From contig QIGA01000258.1 in the NCBI GenBank assembly GCA_003229915.1, forward strand, positions 1 through 7,342: a DNA stretch of 7,342 nucleotides, in the 5' to 3' direction. The stretch's first letter is position 1; each line of letters begins with the position of its first letter. This document shows positions 4,796 to 7,342 of this stretch, one piece after another. The notes under the pieces were generated by a model. That model saw only the letters and a list, made by a program, of their open reading frames with translations, ran no database searches and had not been told where the DNA came from. This stretch comes from Chloroflexota bacterium. Its GTDB lineage: Bacteria; Chloroflexota; Dehalococcoidia; SZUA-161. The position numbers and the translations under genes were made by a program.

Positions 4796-7201
4796 TTGAA
4801 CTTAACAATTGACCGGTTGCGAAAGGTCCTGGAGTTGGAGCAGGCCAAAGGTTACCGCGATCAGGCGGTTATGGGAGGGCTGGACAGGCTGCTGCGCAAT
4901 CTGACCATAGCCGACCCAGAGCTCACTCGCCTGTTCTCGCTGAGCTACTCCACCCTTGATGAACAGAAACGGGAGGAATGGGTGGAGAGCATGCTGGAGC
5001 AGCTTGACAAAGTAGAACCGCAGGCACGGCTCCAGCCCCAGATAGCTCCCAGGAAAACGGAACCTCCTCCAACACGCCCCCAGGGTGATAGCGCTCGATA
5101 CTTGGATGCACCCATTATATCTATAAAGGGCATAAGCTCCAGCCTCGCCGCCAAATTCGGCAGGTTGGGGGTGGAGACGGTTCGCCAGTTGCTCTACTTT
5201 TTCCCCCATCGCCATATAGATTACAGCCGGCGAAGGCTCATTTCAGAGCTTGAAGTTGGCTTGGAGCAAACCATCGTAGCCACCGTCTGGGAGGCTGTGG
5301 GAAAGACCACCTCCAGGCGCATGCGAGCAACGGAAGCTATCGTGGGCGACGAATCCGGGAACATGAGGGTTGTGTGGTTCAATCAACCATACCTTGCCAA
5401 GAAGCTAACGCCCAACAGCAGACTCGTGATCAGCGGCAAGGTGGGCAGCTTTCGCGGCAGGAAAGTCTTCGAGTCCCCGGAGTGGGAGCCTCTGGAGTCC
5501 GATGACCTGATTCACACTGGGAGATTGGTTCCTGTCTACCCGCTAACTGCGGGGCTATCGCCTCGTGTGGTCCGGAAGCTGGTCAAGGGAACTCTCGACC
5601 GCTGGCTACCTGAGCTGCCCGATTTCCTCCCCGAAGGGATCAGAGACAGGGCGGAGTTGCTTCCTCTTTCCCAAGCAATCAGGCAAGCGCACTACCCAGA
5701 TAACGAGCACAGGAAAGCCCAAGCCAGAAAGCGACTGGCTTTCGACGAACTCTTTTTCATCCAGCTCGGCGTGCTATCCAAGAAGAGGGACTGGCAAGAA
5801 GAGAGTAGCAATGCCTTCGACGTCGACAGCGAATGTCTCGCGCCCTTCTTCAATGCCCTGCCCTTCACTATGACCGCGGCTCAGAAACGCACCTTCGCCG
5901 AGATCCAGAGGGACCTGGGCAAATCGAAGCCTATGAGCCGCCTCCTGCAGGGTGAGGTCGGCAGCGGCAAGACGGTGGTCGCCATAGCAGCGATGTTGCT
6001 CGCCGCGGCCAACGGTTACCAGGCTGCCCTCATGGCCCCGACGGAGATTCTGGCAGAACAGCATTTCGAGAGTATTTGTGGGCTGCTGAGCAGGGCAAGT
6101 GGGGAGCCTGGCAATGGGAAGCCCATCAGCAACTATTCCTCGATCCTTCTCCACCCTGTCAGCGTTGGTCTCTTGACTGGTGGCCTCAAGGAAAGCACCA
6201 GGCAGGAGGTTCTGGAGGGTATCGCTTCAGGTGCAATCAACCTTGTCATCGGCACCCACGCCCTGGTTCAAAAAGGCGTGGAGTTCCATCGGTTAGGATT
6301 CTGTGTGGCCGATGAGCAACACCGCTTTGGGGTGATGCAGCGATTGGAGCTCCGCTCGAAAGGATCGAGCCCCCACGTCCTGGTGATGAGCGCCACGCCC
6401 ATCCCGCGTACTCTGGCGCTCACGCTCTACGGGGATCTCGATCTGTCGGTCATCGACGAGCTCCCCCCGGGGAGAACTGAGATCAAAACAAAATGGCTCA
6501 ACCCCAGGCAGCGGCAAAGCGCCTACGATTTCGTCCGCAAACAGGTCGCCGCCGGGCGCCAGGCGTTTATCATTTGCCCGCTAATCGAAGAATCGGAGGC
6601 CATTGAGGCCAAGGCCGCGATCACCGAGTATGAGCGCCTCTCCCAGAGCGTCTTCCCTGACCTGCGGCTGGGGCTGCTCCATGGACGGCTTTCCCCCTCG
6701 GCGAAGGATGCGGTGATGCAGCGCTTTCGCAGCGGTGAACTCGGCATACTGGTATCCACGCCGGTGGTGGAGGTGGGGGTTGACGTCCCCAATGCCACGG
6801 TGATGCTGATCGAGGGCGCTGACCGCTTCGGAATGGCGCAGTTGCACCAGTTTCGTGGCCGTGTGGGCAGAGGCGAGCACCAGAGCTACTGCCTGGTACT
6901 CGCTGAGACCCCGTCGGCAGAGGCCAGGGAGCGCCTTGCTCTCCTCGAAAGTACCCAGAACGGGTTTGCTCTGGCTGAAGAGGATTTGAGGCTCCGGGGG
7001 CCGGGCGAGTTCTTCGGCACCCGTCAGAGCGGCCTCCCCGACCTGAAGATGGCCAGGCTCTCCGATGTGGACCTTCTGGAACTTGCGCGCAGGGAGGCGA
7101 TCCACCTTTTCAACACCGATCCCTATCTCCAGCGGCCGGAGCACAGGCCCCTTGACAGAGAGGTTAAGCTATTATGGAAGAGTGGAGTGGAGTTGGACTA
7201 G
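4796..7201 (+). CDS. recG: ATP-dependent DNA helicase RecG
   Basis: Superfamily 2 DNA translocase that regresses stalled replication forks and processes branched recombination intermediates. The 801 residues are longer than the roughly 690 of E. coli RecG. The excess is mainly an N-terminal helical extension (about 1-72) with a Pro-rich linker (73-100), ahead of the wedge domain that begins near YLDAPI at 102. Motor motifs are intact: Walker A GEVGSGKT 386-393, motif Ia APTEILAEQH 414-423, DEQH 506-509, MSATPIPRT 531-539, LLHGRL 627-632, and QFRGRVGRG 685-693 followed by the RecG C-terminal block (LRLRGPGEFFGTRQSG, 731-746). An unusual insert lies at about 430-456. The start is TTG, with GGAAGAGGG just upstream (4785-4793, spacing on the short side). 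A better Shine-Dalgarno, AAAGGAG at 4760-4766, has no start codon at usable distance. The gene lies 89 bases after fakA and 2 bases before argS. Confidence 0.97.
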   Translation: MNLTIDRLRKVLELEQAKGYRDQAVMGGLDRLLRNLTIADPELTRLFSLSYSTLDEQKREEWVESMLEQLDKVEPQARLQPQIAPRKTEPPPTRPQGDSARYLDAPIISIKGISSSLAAKFGRLGVETVRQLLYFFPHRHIDYSRRRLISELEVGLEQTIVATVWEAVGKTTSRRMRATEAIVGDESGNMRVVWFNQPYLAKKLTPNSRLVISGKVGSFRGRKVFESPEWEPLESDDLIHTGRLVPVYPLTAGLSPRVVRKLVKGTLDRWLPELPDFLPEGIRDRAELLPLSQAIRQAHYPDNEHRKAQARKRLAFDELFFIQLGVLSKKRDWQEESSNAFDVDSECLAPFFNALPFTMTAAQKRTFAEIQRDLGKSKPMSRLLQGEVGSGKTVVAIAAMLLAAANGYQAALMAPTEILAEQHFESICGLLSRASGEPGNGKPISNYSSILLHPVSVGLLTGGLKESTRQEVLEGIASGAINLVIGTHALVQKGVEFHRLGFCVADEQHRFGVMQRLELRSKGSSPHVLVMSATPIPRTLALTLYGDLDLSVIDELPPGRTEIKTKWLNPRQRQSAYDFVRKQVAAGRQAFIICPLIEESEAIEAKAAITEYERLSQSVFPDLRLGLLHGRLSPSAKDAVMQRFRSGELGILVSTPVVEVGVDVPNATVMLIEGADRFGMAQLHQFRGRVGRGEHQSYCLVLAETPSAEARERLALLESTQNGFALAEEDLRLRGPGEFFGTRQSGLPDLKMARLSDVDLLELARREAIHLFNTDPYLQRPEHRPLDREVKLLWKSGVELD

Positions 7202-7203
7202 CG

Positions 7204-7342
7204 ATGATCAAACACAAGATCGCCGAACTTCTGGAGCAGGCGGCCAAGGAAGCTCAGGCTAAGGGGCAGATGCCGGCGACCCCCCTGCCTGAGATTACTC
7301 TGGAACACCCACAGAACCCGGAGCATGGTGACTACGCCTCTA
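7204..7342 (+). CDS. argS: Arginyl-tRNA synthetase, N-terminal fragment cut by window end
   Basis: The first 46 codons of a class I aminoacyl-tRNA synthetase that charges tRNA-Arg. The translation starts MIKHKIAELLEQAAKEAQ and reaches NPEHGDYAS, which matches the ArgS N-terminal (Add-1) domain, where a P-x-x-x-HGDYA segment is highly conserved. The catalytic HIGH motif lies beyond the window. The ATG at 7204 follows the recG stop by 2 bases, with GGAG at 7189-7192 inside the end of recG as probable ribosome binding site, so the two genes are likely co-transcribed. The reading frame is open to the window edge. Confidence 0.9.
   Translation, partial: MIKHKIAELLEQAAKEAQAKGQMPATPLPEITLEHPQNPEHGDYAS

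Noticed and set aside
6581..7144. 187-codon minus-strand open frame over the recG 3' half
   Set aside because: It is antisense to the conserved RecG motifs and reflects G/C-rich codon bias; no ribosome binding site or domain was recognised.

Overview
The window reads as a stretch of bacterial chromosome made mostly of housekeeping genes, with one accessory gene at its left edge. The best taxonomic guess is an uncultured Dehalococcoidia-like member of the Chloroflexota. The reasons are the ArgH N-terminus, which reads LRGRF instead of the usual LWGGRF, the long N-terminal extension on RecG, the gene set, and dispersed palindromic repeats of a type I recall from such genomes. This placement comes from remembered family features, not from a search, and is moderate at best.

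Layout, left to right. (1) 14-403 (+): a small HEPN-domain protein, probably the second half of a nucleotidyltransferase/HEPN pair whose first gene lies off the left edge. Its DNA is clearly more A/T-rich than what follows. (2) 399-460: a palindromic repeat with 8-bp terminal inverted repeats, which supplies the HEPN stop codon. (3) 518-1888 (+): argH, followed with an 11-bp overlap by rpe (1878-2558). (4) 2568-2750 (-): rpmB, a four-cysteine L28, starting at TTG with a strong ribosome binding site and a recognisable promoter (2800-2828), convergent with rpe. (5) 2751-3098: the only long non-coding gap, holding the rpmB promoter, a degenerate palindromic repeat (2881-2990) and a hairpin with a T-run (3005-3029). 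(6) 3099-4706 (+): a FakA/YloV-type DAK2-domain kinase. (7) 4796-7201 (+): recG, starting at TTG. (8) 7204 to the window end (+): the first 46 codons of argS.

The core order rpe - rpmB (opposite strand) - fakA/yloV - recG is that of the Bacillus subtilis rpe-rpmB-yloU-yloV-recG neighbourhood, so it looks like an ancient conserved cluster. The Asp23-family gene (yloU), which sits between rpmB and yloV in Bacillus, is absent here, and its place is taken by the repeat-containing gap. The genes do not form one pathway: argH makes arginine, argS charges tRNA-Arg, rpe serves the pentose phosphate pathway, rpmB serves the ribosome, fakA activates fatty acids and recG remodels stalled forks.

I found no convincing new multi-gene system. 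The most promising leads are the HEPN gene with its off-window partner and the two palindromic repeats that occupy the largest intergenic gaps.
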